From an uncultured Duncaniella sp. (GTDB lineage: Bacteria > Bacteroidota > Bacteroidia > Bacteroidales > Muribaculaceae): 64,000 nucleotides of DNA. Where the stretch lies: the NCBI GenBank assembly GCA_910586665.1, contig CAJUIX010000011.1:32575-96574 (forward strand), written 5' to 3'. The position numbers and the translations under genes were made by a program. The notes beneath the pieces are model-generated. The model did no database searches. It had not been told where the DNA came from and was given only the letters and a program-made list of their open reading frames with translations. This document shows, piece by piece, positions 9,201 through 17,053 of this stretch; the first letter of the stretch is position 1, and each line of letters opens with the position of its first letter.

Positions 9201-10137
9201 TAACGGACTCAATTCCGCCCACGAGTGCAATTTCATGAATAATTATTATAAGCCGGGCGCCTACTCCGACAAAAGCCGCGTGGTCTTCGTCCAGGCAAGC
9301 TATGCGCGTGACGGTGCCACATCCTGGGGGCCTGCGAAGTGGTTTGTCGACGGCAACAAGGCCGAGGGCATCGAGCGCGAGAGCAATGACAACTGGCTCG
9401 GCGTCGACCCGGAGGTCTACACGCGCGAGCAGCTGAAGAGCGACGAGCGCATCGTCACAAAGACTCCTTGGTACAAGTATACTCCCCTAATGACTGTCGG
9501 TAACTATGTCCCCGAACACTACATGCTCTACGACATCGAGAGCGCCGACGAGGCTTTCAAGACTGTTGTCGCCAAGGCGGGTACAATCAACCGTGACAAG
9601 GTGGAGCGCCGCGTAGCCGACGAGGTCGCGAAAGGGACTACGATGTATTCTGGAAGTGCCGGCAAGGGTATAATCGACACTGAGAATGACGCCGAGGGCT
9701 TCTTTGAATACTCGAAAGACTGGAAGGTGCCTGTCGACACCGACGGCGACGGTATGCCCGACGAGTGGGAGCTGAAGAATAATCTCAACCCCGCTGTGGC
9801 CGACAATAATCTCGTCAATTCCGAGGGCTACACCGCGCTCGAGGTCTACCTCAACTCGCTCATGGGTGAGATTTCGACCAATGATTTCACTGAAAGCTCC
9901 ATAAAGGATGTAGTGGTTACCACAGAGGCTACCTATGACAGCGCGAGCCACAAGCTGATTGTCGGCTACGAGGCTGTCGGTGCCACTCTCGAGGTCTACG
10001 GCCTTGACGGCCGACTCGCTGAGTCGCGTCGCATCCGCGGCGGGGAGACATCCCTGGCCCACCTTGCCGACGGTTTCTACCTGCTGCGCATCAGTTCCCG
10101 CACCCTCGCGCCGATAGTACTGAAAATTAGAAAATAA
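6247..10137 (+). CDS. Secreted bifunctional pectin methylesterase / pectate lyase
   Basis: 1296 residues. A signal peptide (about 1-26, ending ILAQ) is followed by an uncharacterised N-terminal region (45-320). Next is a carbohydrate esterase family 8 pectinesterase (about 345-615) with the catalytic segments SGYQDTYKA, GATDFIYDGG and YLGRPW. A short fibronectin-III-like linker (660-735) precedes a family 1 polysaccharide lyase domain (about 745-1110) with DHCSFGWS and HNNSRSPRLNG. A calcium-binding-like TDGDGMPDEWE segment follows at about 1163, then a C-terminal domain of about 70 residues (VYGLDGRLAES...LADGFYLLRI) resembling type IX secretion sorting domains. The enzyme would demethylate homogalacturonan and then cleave it by beta-elimination on one chain. 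It stands alone without SusCD or sugar importer genes. Fused esterase/lyase proteins occur in Bacteroidota; this exact layout should be compared. Confidence 0.9.
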   Translation: MKQIYRYLAVAAVTALFSPAVEILAQTGEKDPASVVEKWSDASTSPKIIDINFSDTSWPNTWGNSGSGRDCPEYDSGVYVNAVLSTPVLGAEGVKYPLLFHNCVFATTASNNGFAAATAAFARQYYEGQKATTNNDWKQPGHTVYLEDNITYSNGKPVKGEAGFVQMCRNKSVDGATSLHGWVEIDHIPYVERIQWSWSATSWGRGIKCDIKVGDGDWTPLVWMGSEKHKMGFTVFSDQGYFMENVIDKKDVSLRWRVWDGDGKAGADDQVQKADFAWQTIDPLAERQAPRLHKLRIFGDVITAEQAEYAKNNPVGDVGELTDLSKFDFTGGGDDEQTPAPDADAPVSFIYVNPDGSGDYTTIQAAINSVADGSRGIIYIAPGVYEENIYCGTKEKHSKFISLIGSDPSTTILTSSVDRGGNNGKSYLDCAALNVFTDRFYAENLTIRNTSGDVGQAEALYTAGDAHVFKNCVLSGYQDTYKANDSMRGYFTNCTISGATDFIYDGGLEWFEGCRIVCVLAKGGYITAPANSALTLTKAFYPELGSDVVHAGLFFRDCDITAEKGVGDGTYYLGRPWKENSGAMFIRCRIGTHINPRGWKEWSGSENSASFIEYKNTDPAGAALDTSRRASFSRQAADAEAEEYFTPEFLFAKASKVSFDFKTIVKGAAAPYNFTITPSVFSWESDEKAAGYIVYRDGVFEKFTTESSLTLPEGVAADAYSVASVSRHGALSPVVKATEARRLAAFPTADGFGKYATGGRGGKVVKVTSLADDGSEGTLRWAFQQHKDEPITIVFEVSGQIALTSQLRVSRANWTLAGQTAPGEGIAITRNKVNLGGSQNFIVRNIRFRIGQKDLAGEIMAENALGAENCANFIFDHCSFGWSVEENMNTADSHFLTVQYSIVHEGLFNAGHSKGARGYGCQWGGSPATYHHNLLAHNNSRSPRLNGARGEDNVVFMEYVNNVNYNYGKRGACYGGENTAKIEAYNGLNSAHECNFMNNYYKPGAYSDKSRVVFVQASYARDGATSWGPAKWFVDGNKAEGIERESNDNWLGVDPEVYTREQLKSDERIVTKTPWYKYTPLMTVGNYVPEHYMLYDIESADEAFKTVVAKAGTINRDKVERRVADEVAKGTTMYSGSAGKGIIDTENDAEGFFEYSKDWKVPVDTDGDGMPDEWELKNNLNPAVADNNLVNSEGYTALEVYLNSLMGEISTNDFTESSIKDVVVTTEATYDSASHKLIVGYEAVGATLEVYGLDGRLAESRRIRGGETSLAHLADGFYLLRISSRTLAPIVLKIRK

Positions 10138-10143
10138 ACGCCC

Positions 10144-10261
10144 TTTGTAGGGACGCTTTTAAAAGCGTCCACATCCGCCGTTAAAATGGTGGATGTGGAC
10201 GCAAATTATTGTTATACTATGTGTTAGATGCTGTGGACGCTTTTAAAAGCGTCCCTACAAA
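10144..10261. repeat. Palindromic repeat, family A copy 2 (long form)
   Basis: Arms 10144-10173 and 10232-10261 are perfect 30-nt inverted copies. Each arm is itself a palindrome (GGACGCTTTTAAAAGCGTCC) and an inner hairpin CACATCCGCC/GGTGGATGTG follows the left arm. The whole element is nearly the same as the one at 18934-19048. It separates the convergent pectinase and metF genes and could also stop transcription in both directions. Confidence 0.9.
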
Positions 10262-10297
10262 TGGCAACAAAGGGCGCGAAAGGATTATGAGAGCGTC

Positions 10298-11251
10298 TTA
10301 ATACACCGCTTGTGCGATGCGGCGGACGGAGTCGGAGGCCATGAGGGTGTAGAAGTGGAGGCTGGGGACGCCGTGGGCCATGAGGTCGCGACACTGGGCT
10401 ATGCTCCACTCGATGCCTACCTCCTTGACCTGCTCGTTTGTACTGCACTTGCGTATCTCCGAGGCGAGGGCTTCGGGGATGTCCGTGCGGAACACCCTCG
10501 GCAGGACGTTGAGCTGGTTGAGGAATACGATAGGTTTGATGCCGGGGACGATGGGGACGGTGATGCCCGCCTTGCGGCAGGAGTCGACGAAGGAGTAGTA
10601 CTTCTCGTTGTCGAAAAACATCTGTGTGACCAGGTAGTCGGCACCGTTCTCTATCTTCTTCTTGGCATAGAAGAGGTCTGACTCCATGTTGGGCGCTTCT
10701 TCGTGCTTCTCGGGGTAGCAGGCCATGCCGTAGCTGAAGGGGGTGGCGTTGGCTTCGAAATGCTCCCCGTCGGCATAGATGCCGCGGTTGAAATCGTTGA
10801 CCTGTTGCTGGAGGTCGGTCGCATGGAGGTTGATTTTTGCCGGATCCTCAGACTTCTCGGGGCCTTTGATGTCGCCGCGGAGGAGCAGGAGGTCATGGAC
10901 GCCGAGGAAGTTGAGGTCGATGAGGGCATATTCGGTCTCGTCGCGAGTGAAGCCCTTGCAGATGATGTGGGGGACGGCTGTGATGCCATACTTGTTCTGT
11001 ATGGCCGAGGCGATGGCCACCGAGCCGGGGCGCTTGCGCATCTTCTGCGAGCGGAAACTCCCGTCGGGCATCTGCTTGAATATCATCTCGCTGCGGTGGG
11101 AGGTGATGTTGATGTATTTCGGGTCGAACTCGCGCAGTTTGTCGATGATGTTGTAGACCTTCTCTATGCTGTTGCCTTTGAGCGGGGGAAGGATTTCGAA
11201 GGAGAAGGCCGTAGAGCCGTTGGTCGATGTGAGGTAGTCGATAACTCTCAT
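10298..11251 (-). CDS. metF: Methylenetetrahydrofolate reductase
   Basis: 317 residues, one TIM-barrel flavoprotein domain, near the usual bacterial MetF size. It reduces 5,10-methylene-THF to 5-methyl-THF for methionine synthesis. Recognisable segments are FSFEILPP near the N-terminus (catalytic Glu), YINITSHRSE, the VPHIICKGFTRDE strand, LLLLRGD, FSYGMACYPEKH and YLVTQMFFDN. It is cytoplasmic. It is last in a minus-strand run dapB-lepB-wbqC-metF, but 71 nt and a repeat arm separate it from wbqC, so it may have its own promoter. I saw no clear SAM or cobalamin riboswitch upstream. Confidence 0.95.
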   Translation of the reverse strand: MRVIDYLTSTNGSTAFSFEILPPLKGNSIEKVYNIIDKLREFDPKYINITSHRSEMIFKQMPDGSFRSQKMRKRPGSVAIASAIQNKYGITAVPHIICKGFTRDETEYALIDLNFLGVHDLLLLRGDIKGPEKSEDPAKINLHATDLQQQVNDFNRGIYADGEHFEANATPFSYGMACYPEKHEEAPNMESDLFYAKKKIENGADYLVTQMFFDNEKYYSFVDSCRKAGITVPIVPGIKPIVFLNQLNVLPRVFRTDIPEALASEIRKCSTNEQVKEVGIEWSIAQCRDLMAHGVPSLHFYTLMASDSVRRIAQAVY

Positions 11252-11290
11252 AAAATATTGACGTTAAGATTGTTGGAATGTATTCAGATT

Positions 11291-11318
11291 GGCATACGCG
11301 GCACGCCGCGTCCCTACA
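11291..11318. repeat. Single arm of repeat family A (copy 3)
   Basis: A 28-nt sequence whose minus strand starts TGTAGGGACGCGGCG matches the arms of copy 1 with few differences and contains its own small palindrome (CGCGGC/GCCGCG). No partner arm is nearby. It lies between wbqC and metF. Confidence 0.75.
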
Positions 11319-11322
11319 ACAC

Positions 11323-11970
11323 TTAGCTATTGATGTTTATTTTTTCGACAGCGCGGTCGATGTAGATGATTGCTTCGGGTCCGAGGTTGAAGATGAGGTC
11401 GAGGACGGAGAGGGAGCCGATAAATCCGAGCTGCTCCGCGCGGATTTGTCTGTAGGGTGGGAGGTCGGTGGGAATCTCGGTGTAGGTCCCGGCGGCTGTT
11501 CTGTCAGCGTCTGGGAGCGACGCGCGGGCGGGGATGAGAATCTTCTCGCGAATCCAGCTGTCCCATGCCTCGGACAGATTGCGCAGGAGGGGAAAGCGCT
11601 CGGTGACACCCTCGGTGAGCATCGGCAGGAGAGGGTCGATGTAGAATTCGAAGTATGGCGTGCGTCCGTAGGCGCTCTCGAGAGCCACGCGGTGGATGTC
11701 CCACCAGCGTCCGTGGTCTGAAATCCCGATGTCGCCCCAGGTGCAGTGCGAGCTTTGGGGCTTGGCTATGGGTACGGTCAGGTCAAGGCGTCCGTGGGTG
11801 TCAGCGATAGCGAAACGGTGGGTGGCCTTGAAGCGCTTGTCGAAGCGCAGGCCCCAGTCCATTGCTGTGCACCCGCAGGCAGAGGCGGCAACGTAGTATC
11901 CCGCCGGTGCGCAGAGCATCGGCGGGAGTAGTATTGTCGCGCTTGATTCTGTGTCAGTGTTTGTCGACAT
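11323..11970 (-). CDS. WbqC family protein
   Basis: 215 residues with family-typical features: an N-terminal strand followed by MDWGLRFDKRFKATHRFAIAD, LDLTVPIAKP, the histidine-containing HGRWWDIHRVALESAYGRTPYFEFY segment, and a C-terminal half with conserved aromatic residues. WbqC homologues occur in O-antigen and polysaccharide loci and may take part in sugar transfer or modification, but the reaction is unknown. The first 17 nt overlap the 3' end of lepB, implying translational coupling with signal peptidase I. This lepB-wbqC arrangement is worth noting for inferring function, since it ties the gene to the envelope rather than to a glycan locus. Confidence 0.8.
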   Translation of the reverse strand: MSTNTDTESSATILLPPMLCAPAGYYVAASACGCTAMDWGLRFDKRFKATHRFAIADTHGRLDLTVPIAKPQSSHCTWGDIGISDHGRWWDIHRVALESAYGRTPYFEFYIDPLLPMLTEGVTERFPLLRNLSEAWDSWIREKILIPARASLPDADRTAAGTYTEIPTDLPPYRQIRAEQLGFIGSLSVLDLIFNLGPEAIIYIDRAVEKININS

Positions 11971-13408
11971 TGGCGTTGCGGAGTATGCGGTTCCAGCGTA
12001 TGCCGCCGTTGAAGAGCGATTTGTCCTTGTCGAAGGAGATGAGGACGCGCTCGGGACGCCCGACGATGTGGTCCTCCGGGACGAAGCCCCAGTAGCGTGA
12101 GTCGAGTGAATTGTCGCGGTTGTCGCCCATCATGAAGTAATAGTCCATCTTGAATGTGTAGGTGTCCTGCGGCTTGCCGTTGATGTAGAGCTTGCCGTCG
12201 CGGAACTCGGCGTCATGGTTGCCCTCGTAGTTGCGGATGGCGCGGCCATAGATTTGCCATGCGCGGGGGCCCATCCTGAGTTTTGCGCCCTTGCGGGGAA
12301 TCCACAGTTCACCGTAGTCCGAGCGGGTCCAGTCGGCGCTGACCCCTTCGGGGAAGAGCGGCTCACCCTTGGGTGCCGGCATCTTCATGACTTTGGCCAC
12401 GGAGGGGTCCTTCTTCAATGTCTCGACCATAGCAGGGGTTAGGGGGGAGGCATAGATGGCGGGCACGGTGCCGTCGGGGTTGACGGTGAAGCCGAGGCTG
12501 CGGAGCCCGGGGATGTCCTCGGAGGTCACGGGCACCTCGTGGCGGTCGTCGCCAGAGATGCCGAGCTCGTCCCAGCGCTCCTCGGTCAGGTGGCCCTGCT
12601 TGAGCTGGAAGTAGTAGTTATACTGCACGTTTTCGGGCTGCCTGACAGCCTCGCCGTTGATGTGGATGATGCCGTCGACAATCTTGATGCGGTCACCCGG
12701 GAGTCCGACGGCACGCTTGACATAGTTCTCCCTGCGGTCGACGGGGCGGTAGATGACCTCGCCGAAGGTCTGGGGATTGTTGAGGATGGCGTCGCGGCCA
12801 TACATCTTGACGAGGGTATAATAGTCGGGGTTCTGCACCTTGACAGCCACGGTGTCTCCTGCGGGGAAGTTGAAGACCACGATGTCGCCCTGCTCCACCT
12901 TGCCGAAGCCCTTCAGACGCTTGTAGGCAATCTGCGGGTTCTCGAGATAGGACTTGGTGTTGATGACGGGGAAGGTGTTCTGCACGAGCGGGAAGTGGAC
13001 CGGGGTCATAGGGACGCGCGGACCGTAGGCCATCTTGTTGACCCACAGATAGTCGCCGACGAGGAGCGATTTTTCGAGCGACGAGGAGGGAATCTGGTAG
13101 TTCTGCCCGACAAAGCAGAAGACGAAGTATACGAGGATGAGGGCGTAGATAATCGCGTCGACCCAGCTCATGACGCCGCGCACCACCGCGTTTTTCGAGC
13201 GCTTCCACCAGGTCAGGGGGATGTAGCCGGTGATGTATATGTCAAAGAGCAGGAACCACAGCAGTGCCACCCACCAGTTGCCCAGCCAGGCCACCCAGAG
13301 GAAGAATATGACCGACACGACGGCGAATCGTATCCAGCGTGTGGGGCGGTTCTCTCTGACCCTGCGTACGAAGTCCCCGGTGAAGGATGAATTGTTTGTT
13401 TCTGTCAT
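11954..13408 (-). CDS. lepB: Signal peptidase I
   Basis: 484 residues, long as is usual for Bacteroidota type I signal peptidases. Two or three N-terminal membrane helices (about 25-60 and 83-102) precede the S26 catalytic domain on the periplasmic side. The catalytic serine is Ser110 in IPSSSLEKSL, where many bacteria have a methionine after the serine and this protein has leucine. The general-base lysine is Lys231 in YVKRAVGLPGD, and the MGDNRDNSLDSRYWGFVP motif is near residue 432. It removes signal peptides from exported proteins. The gene sits between dapB (35 nt upstream) and the overlapping wbqC. The insert between the two catalytic regions is large. Confidence 0.95.
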   Translation of the reverse strand: MTETNNSSFTGDFVRRVRENRPTRWIRFAVVSVIFFLWVAWLGNWWVALLWFLLFDIYITGYIPLTWWKRSKNAVVRGVMSWVDAIIYALILVYFVFCFVGQNYQIPSSSLEKSLLVGDYLWVNKMAYGPRVPMTPVHFPLVQNTFPVINTKSYLENPQIAYKRLKGFGKVEQGDIVVFNFPAGDTVAVKVQNPDYYTLVKMYGRDAILNNPQTFGEVIYRPVDRRENYVKRAVGLPGDRIKIVDGIIHINGEAVRQPENVQYNYYFQLKQGHLTEERWDELGISGDDRHEVPVTSEDIPGLRSLGFTVNPDGTVPAIYASPLTPAMVETLKKDPSVAKVMKMPAPKGEPLFPEGVSADWTRSDYGELWIPRKGAKLRMGPRAWQIYGRAIRNYEGNHDAEFRDGKLYINGKPQDTYTFKMDYYFMMGDNRDNSLDSRYWGFVPEDHIVGRPERVLISFDKDKSLFNGGIRWNRILRNANVDKH

Positions 13409-13443
13409 TTCAGATAGTCTGTGTAAGGATATGAATATGGTTT

Positions 13444-14235
13444 TCAGAGGATTTCGTCCATCATGGAGTCAATGGTGAATATGCCCTTGCGGCCGGCGAT
13501 CCACTCGGCTGCGATGACGGCACCGAGGGCGAATCCGTCGCGGCTCTTGGCGCGGTGGGTGATTGAGATGCAGTCCACGGGCGAATCCCAGTCGACAGTG
13601 TGGGTGCCGGGCACCTCCCCCTCGCGGAAGCTGAGGACGGGGAGGGCGTCGGGGGCGATTTCCGGGGTCTCTATCGAGGCCTCAATCTGCTGCGGGGTCA
13701 TGGTGGAGTTGCTGTCGTCAATCCAGACCATACCCTCGTCGGCCCAGGAGCTGATGCGGGCGTTCTCGGCAATGATTCCCTCGGCGAGGGTGATAGCGGT
13801 GCCCGAGGGGTGGTCAAGCTTGTGGACATGGTGGGTCTCATACATGCGCGGCATGTACTGGGGGAGGTGGCTCATGAGCGAGGCGAGCTTGCGGCTGACG
13901 CGGTTGAAGATGTAGACGCCGATTGAGAAGTTGCTCGACGCGAGGAGCGCCCCTCCTGCCTCAAGGATCTTCCGCTCCACCTCCTCGCGGCGGGAGGACC
14001 AGCCTGTCGAGCCGCAGACGACGGGGACTCCGGCGCGGGCGGCGCGGACCACGTTGTCAGGGGCGGTCGAGGGGGTGGTGAATTCTATCGCGGCGTCAGC
14101 CGATGCGAAGGCCTCGCCGTCTATGTCGGAATTATTGTCTATGTCGATGATTGATACGATTTCGTGGCCACGCTCGCGGGCAATGCGCTCGATGGTGTGG
14201 CCCATCTTGCCGTAGCCGATGAGTGCTATTTTCAT
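13444..14235 (-). CDS. dapB: 4-hydroxy-tetrahydrodipicolinate reductase
   Basis: 263 residues from the ATG at 14233-14235; a frame-extended start 7 codons earlier is less likely because MKIALIGYGKMG is the normal N-terminus. It reduces hydroxy-tetrahydrodipicolinate with NAD(P)H in lysine and diaminopimelate synthesis. The Rossmann motif GYGKMG, the VVCGSTGW strand, the SNFSIGVYIFNRVSRKLA segment and the catalytic ETHHVHKLDHPSGTA motif are all present. It is cytoplasmic. It leads the dapB-lepB-wbqC run and is divergent from the SIS gene, with its promoter close to the opposing one. Confidence 0.95.
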   Translation of the reverse strand: MKIALIGYGKMGHTIERIARERGHEIVSIIDIDNNSDIDGEAFASADAAIEFTTPSTAPDNVVRAARAGVPVVCGSTGWSSRREEVERKILEAGGALLASSNFSIGVYIFNRVSRKLASLMSHLPQYMPRMYETHHVHKLDHPSGTAITLAEGIIAENARISSWADEGMVWIDDSNSTMTPQQIEASIETPEIAPDALPVLSFREGEVPGTHTVDWDSPVDCISITHRAKSRDGFALGAVIAAEWIAGRKGIFTIDSMMDEIL

Positions 14236-14263
14236 AATTCGGTATTTTATATTCAATTATGTG

Positions 14264-14271
14264 CAAAAGTA
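14264..14271 (-). promoter_or_regulatory. -7 element for dapB
   Basis: On the minus strand TACTTTTG (14264-14271) fits TAnnTTTG, about 29 nt before the dapB ATG. The -33 position lacks TTG and lies inside the opposing promoter, so the two promoters may compete. Confidence 0.55.
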
Positions 14272-14290
14272 CAAAAAAATCCGCTTAACA

Positions 14291-14321
14291 TTGTGGCTAT
14301 ACGTCAAAATCCGTAAATTTG
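14291..14321 (+). promoter_or_regulatory. Promoter of the SIS/PfkB operon
   Basis: TTG (14291-14293), 20-nt spacer, TAAATTTG (14314-14321): an exact match to the Bacteroidota consensus. The leader is about 65 nt and contains an imperfect hairpin (TAGAAGCTGCC with GGTAGCAG). Confidence 0.8.
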
Positions 14322-14394
14322 CAGGTAGAAGCTGCCAAAATTCGGTAGCAGAGGAACTATTCAATCACAATTTCTAAGGAAAAACACTGACACA

Positions 14395-15012
14395 ATGGCG
14401 CACATCGACATAAAAGATACAATGCGGCAGATTGTAAAGGCAGAGGCCGAGGCGCTGCTCGCAATACCCTACAGTGATGCCTATGACAAGGTCGTCGACA
14501 TCATCATCGAGAGGGTCCACCGTCGCGGTGGCAAGCTGGTCAGCTCGGGCATGGGCAAGGCGGGCCAGGTGGCGCAGAACATAGCCACCACCTTCTCTTC
14601 GACAGGCACTCCTGCTGTGAGCATACATCCGGGGGAGGCCCAGCACGGCGACATCGGCGTGCTCCAGCCTGACGACGTGATGCTCCTTGTCTCCAATTCA
14701 GGGACAACCAAGGAGGTAATCGAGCTTGTGGCCCTCACGCGCAGCATGTATCCCGCGATTCCGATCATAGCCATAACAGGCAATGCGGAGAGTGAACTAA
14801 CACGCCTGGCAGACGTTACACTTCTGACGGGGGGTGCCCCGGAGGTCTGTCCGCTCGGACTGACCCCGACCACCTCGATCACGGTCATGTCGGTCATCGG
14901 CGATATCCTCGTGGTCAGCGTCACCCGTCTGACCGGCTTTACGGCCGAAGATTATGCCAAGCGCCACCACGGAGGCTTCCTCGGTCGCAAGTCGCGCCGG
15001 GAGGCAGAATAG
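14395..15012 (+). CDS. SIS-domain sugar-phosphate isomerase (KpsF/GutQ-like core without CBS)
   Basis: 205 residues, a single SIS domain: VSSGMGKAGQVAQNIATTFSSTGTPA binds the phosphosugar, and HPGEAQHGDIG with VSNSGTTKE complete the site. The pattern matches arabinose-5-phosphate isomerases (KpsF/KdsD), but the paired CBS domains of those proteins are absent, so it is closer to the short hexulose-6-phosphate isomerase or SIS proteins often found in Bacteroidota. It interconverts a ketose and an aldose phosphate, with the substrate unresolved. It starts a plus-strand run followed 59 nt later by a PfkB-fold protein, which suggests the two act on related sugar phosphates. C-terminus is basic (GRKSRREAE). 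Confidence 0.82.
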   Translation: MAHIDIKDTMRQIVKAEAEALLAIPYSDAYDKVVDIIIERVHRRGGKLVSSGMGKAGQVAQNIATTFSSTGTPAVSIHPGEAQHGDIGVLQPDDVMLLVSNSGTTKEVIELVALTRSMYPAIPIIAITGNAESELTRLADVTLLTGGAPEVCPLGLTPTTSITVMSVIGDILVVSVTRLTGFTAEDYAKRHHGGFLGRKSRREAE

Positions 15013-15071
15013 TGAAACCAACCAAAACAGACAGCGCACACGGATAATGACCGTGTGCCGACGATATAAGT

Positions 15072-15935
15072 ATGAACAAGGCAATCTACATAGGAGAACT
15101 GGCACTCAACGTCTCGCTGTGTGCCGACGGCCGCGCCGAGACAGGCGTGGGCGACTGGTCAGTCAACGCAGCCGTGCTCGACGGTCGCATGGAACTCCCC
15201 GTAATCTGGGTCGGAGAGGCTGCCGCCGGAACTGTCGGCGACCATATCATAAGGTATCTTCAGGATGCAGGCGTAGGCACCGACTCCGTCGACCGCTTCA
15301 CCGAGGGTGTAAGCCCCGTCAGGGTCTTCAACGCCGGCGATTCCTCGACCACCGTCGACCATTCGCGCTATCCCGAGGAGCCTGTCAATGCCATTTGGCC
15401 GAGAATCGAGGAGGGCGACGTGGTTGTCTACGGCTCCTACATGGCTCTCGAGGAGCGTGACCACGCCCGTGTGCTCGACCTCCTGCGCCACGCCAAGGCC
15501 CGCAAGGCCTACCTGGTCTATCTCCCCTATTTCGAATCGCACCAGGTGCCGAGAATCACCCGCGTGATGCCTTCGGTGTTTGACTGTCTCGAGCTTGCCG
15601 ACCTGGTCGTGGCGCGCGATGCCGACATCCGCGCAATCTTCCCCGAGCCGGAGATAGAGACCATATTCAGGGACCACATACTCTTCTACTGCAAGCGCTT
15701 CCTCCAACTCGACCCCGTGGCCAAGAAGATGCGCTACTTCGACGGCGACCAGTCGTGGTCGCTGCTCTGCCACCCGACGGACAACAGCGAGTTCCAGTGG
15801 AGCGCGGGTGCCCTCGCGGGCATAGTCCGCGGCCTGACCGAGGGACAGCGTGACCCGGAGGAGCTTATGGCTACTGGCAACGAGACCGCCCACAGCGAGC
15901 TTGCTTCCGCCCTCAAGCATCCCTGTCTCCGATAA
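15072..15935 (+). CDS. PfkB-fold protein lacking the kinase catalytic motif
   Basis: 287 residues. The fold is recognisable from the GELALNVSL opening, GEAAAGTVGDHIIRYLQDAGVGTDSV, the SPVRVFNAGDSST strand, VVVYGSYMAL and a central KAYLVYLPYFESHQ region, all matching ribokinase/fructokinase (PfkB) proteins of Bacteroidota. Where these enzymes have the anion-hole and catalytic aspartate motif (T-x-GAGD), this protein reads QWSAGALAGIVRGL, with no aspartate and no GAGD. The N-terminal GGS-x-xN substrate loop is also altered (GDWSVNAAV). It is therefore probably a catalytically dead or repurposed homologue, perhaps a binding or regulatory partner for the upstream SIS isomerase. No frameshift is visible and the gene is intact. 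Confidence 0.75.
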   Translation: MNKAIYIGELALNVSLCADGRAETGVGDWSVNAAVLDGRMELPVIWVGEAAAGTVGDHIIRYLQDAGVGTDSVDRFTEGVSPVRVFNAGDSSTTVDHSRYPEEPVNAIWPRIEEGDVVVYGSYMALEERDHARVLDLLRHAKARKAYLVYLPYFESHQVPRITRVMPSVFDCLELADLVVARDADIRAIFPEPEIETIFRDHILFYCKRFLQLDPVAKKMRYFDGDQSWSLLCHPTDNSEFQWSAGALAGIVRGLTEGQRDPEELMATGNETAHSELASALKHPCLR

Positions 15936-15996
15936 TCGGACAAGAGAGAATCAGATACCATGTAACTAACTCACGCGCAATTTATAGTTTCAACAG

Positions 15997-17019
15997 ATGA
16001 AAGCCATATCACTTGAGCCTGTCTTCGCCAAACCGACCACTGACATTGCCCCGCTCCTGTCGCTGGTGAAGCGCAACCGCTCCATGTCGGAGCTACGCCA
16101 CGCAATCGGGGAGGTGGATTTTGACGTCGCCTACGACTTCCTCCGCTCAGCGGCCATTGAGATGGTCGACAACGGCGAGATTGACAAGGCTATCGCCGGG
16201 GTGCAGGAAATCGACGCTCTCATAAACCGCTCAGGGGAGGGGGAGAATGACCGCCACCTGCTCGACATACATGCCGCGCTGATGCAGATTCTGACCGCAC
16301 TCTTTATAGAGAAGGAGGACACCGATTCGGCAATGGCCTCGGCCGCCTCGGCGCTGACGCTCCTCTCACAGGAGGCAAAGCGCAAGGATGAGCCATTCAT
16401 GGCCATACTTGGCTCGCTGCTCTATGACATTGCCTATCTCCACACCCAGCGCAATGAGTACAGGCAGGCTGAGCGTGAGCTGGCGAAATCTCTGAAGATT
16501 TTCGAGCGCCTGGCCAAGACCAAGCCCGAGCGCTACGCCACACCCCACGTCATGGCGCTCAACGCCGCTACCGCCACCTATCGCAACCGCGTCCGCCAGG
16601 CTGAGCTGCTCGCCCACTACCAGGCGGCCACATCAACCTATCTACAGCTTGTCAACTCGGGCGTCGGAGACGCCACAGGGCGCCTGGTCGACTCGATAAC
16701 GGCCGAGGGCGACACCCTCGCGCAGATGGGGCGCCACCGCGAGGCGATGCAGTACTACACCCGCGCGCTCAAATATCTCACCAAAATCGAGCCTGAGTTC
16801 ACCCTGAAGCAGCTCCACCTCTCAATCCGCCTCGGTGAGGCCATGCTGAAGGTCGGTCCGATGAAGGAGAAGGGGATACACCTGCTCAACACCATGCTCC
16901 ACAAAGCTACGAAAATCAATGCCACCGAGGAGCACCGCCGCATCGTCGACATCCTCTTCAATGCCAAGAGCTCCTCGCTCGACATCCTTGGCTTATGGCA
17001 CAAGGTGTTCCCGAAATAA
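15997..17019 (+). CDS. Cytoplasmic TPR-like helical protein
   Basis: 340 residues with no signal peptide or membrane helix. Pairs of helices with TPR spacing are visible, for example MAILGSLLYDIAYLHTQRNE with YRQAERELAKSLKIFERL, and REAMQYYTRALKYLTKIEPE. It probably acts as a protein-binding scaffold, but I do not recognise a named family. It lies 61 nt after the PfkB-like gene and 34 nt before ribH in the same direction, so it may belong to the same transcript. A TPR gene next to ribH occurs in other Bacteroidota as I recall, and its meaning there is unclear. Confidence 0.7.
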   Translation: MKAISLEPVFAKPTTDIAPLLSLVKRNRSMSELRHAIGEVDFDVAYDFLRSAAIEMVDNGEIDKAIAGVQEIDALINRSGEGENDRHLLDIHAALMQILTALFIEKEDTDSAMASAASALTLLSQEAKRKDEPFMAILGSLLYDIAYLHTQRNEYRQAERELAKSLKIFERLAKTKPERYATPHVMALNAATATYRNRVRQAELLAHYQAATSTYLQLVNSGVGDATGRLVDSITAEGDTLAQMGRHREAMQYYTRALKYLTKIEPEFTLKQLHLSIRLGEAMLKVGPMKEKGIHLLNTMLHKATKINATEEHRRIVDILFNAKSSSLDILGLWHKVFPK

Positions 17020-17053
17020 CACTGAAAAAATAATACCCAATCAAGAAAAGAAT

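Noticed and set aside
10144..10261. Insertion sequence or transposon
   Set aside because: Arms are inverted, but the interior is about 60 nt and has no transposase or target-site duplication that I could see; treated as a small repeat element instead.
11252..11290. SAM or cobalamin riboswitch upstream of metF
   Set aside because: The gap is short (71 nt) and partly filled by a repeat arm; no riboswitch core is present.
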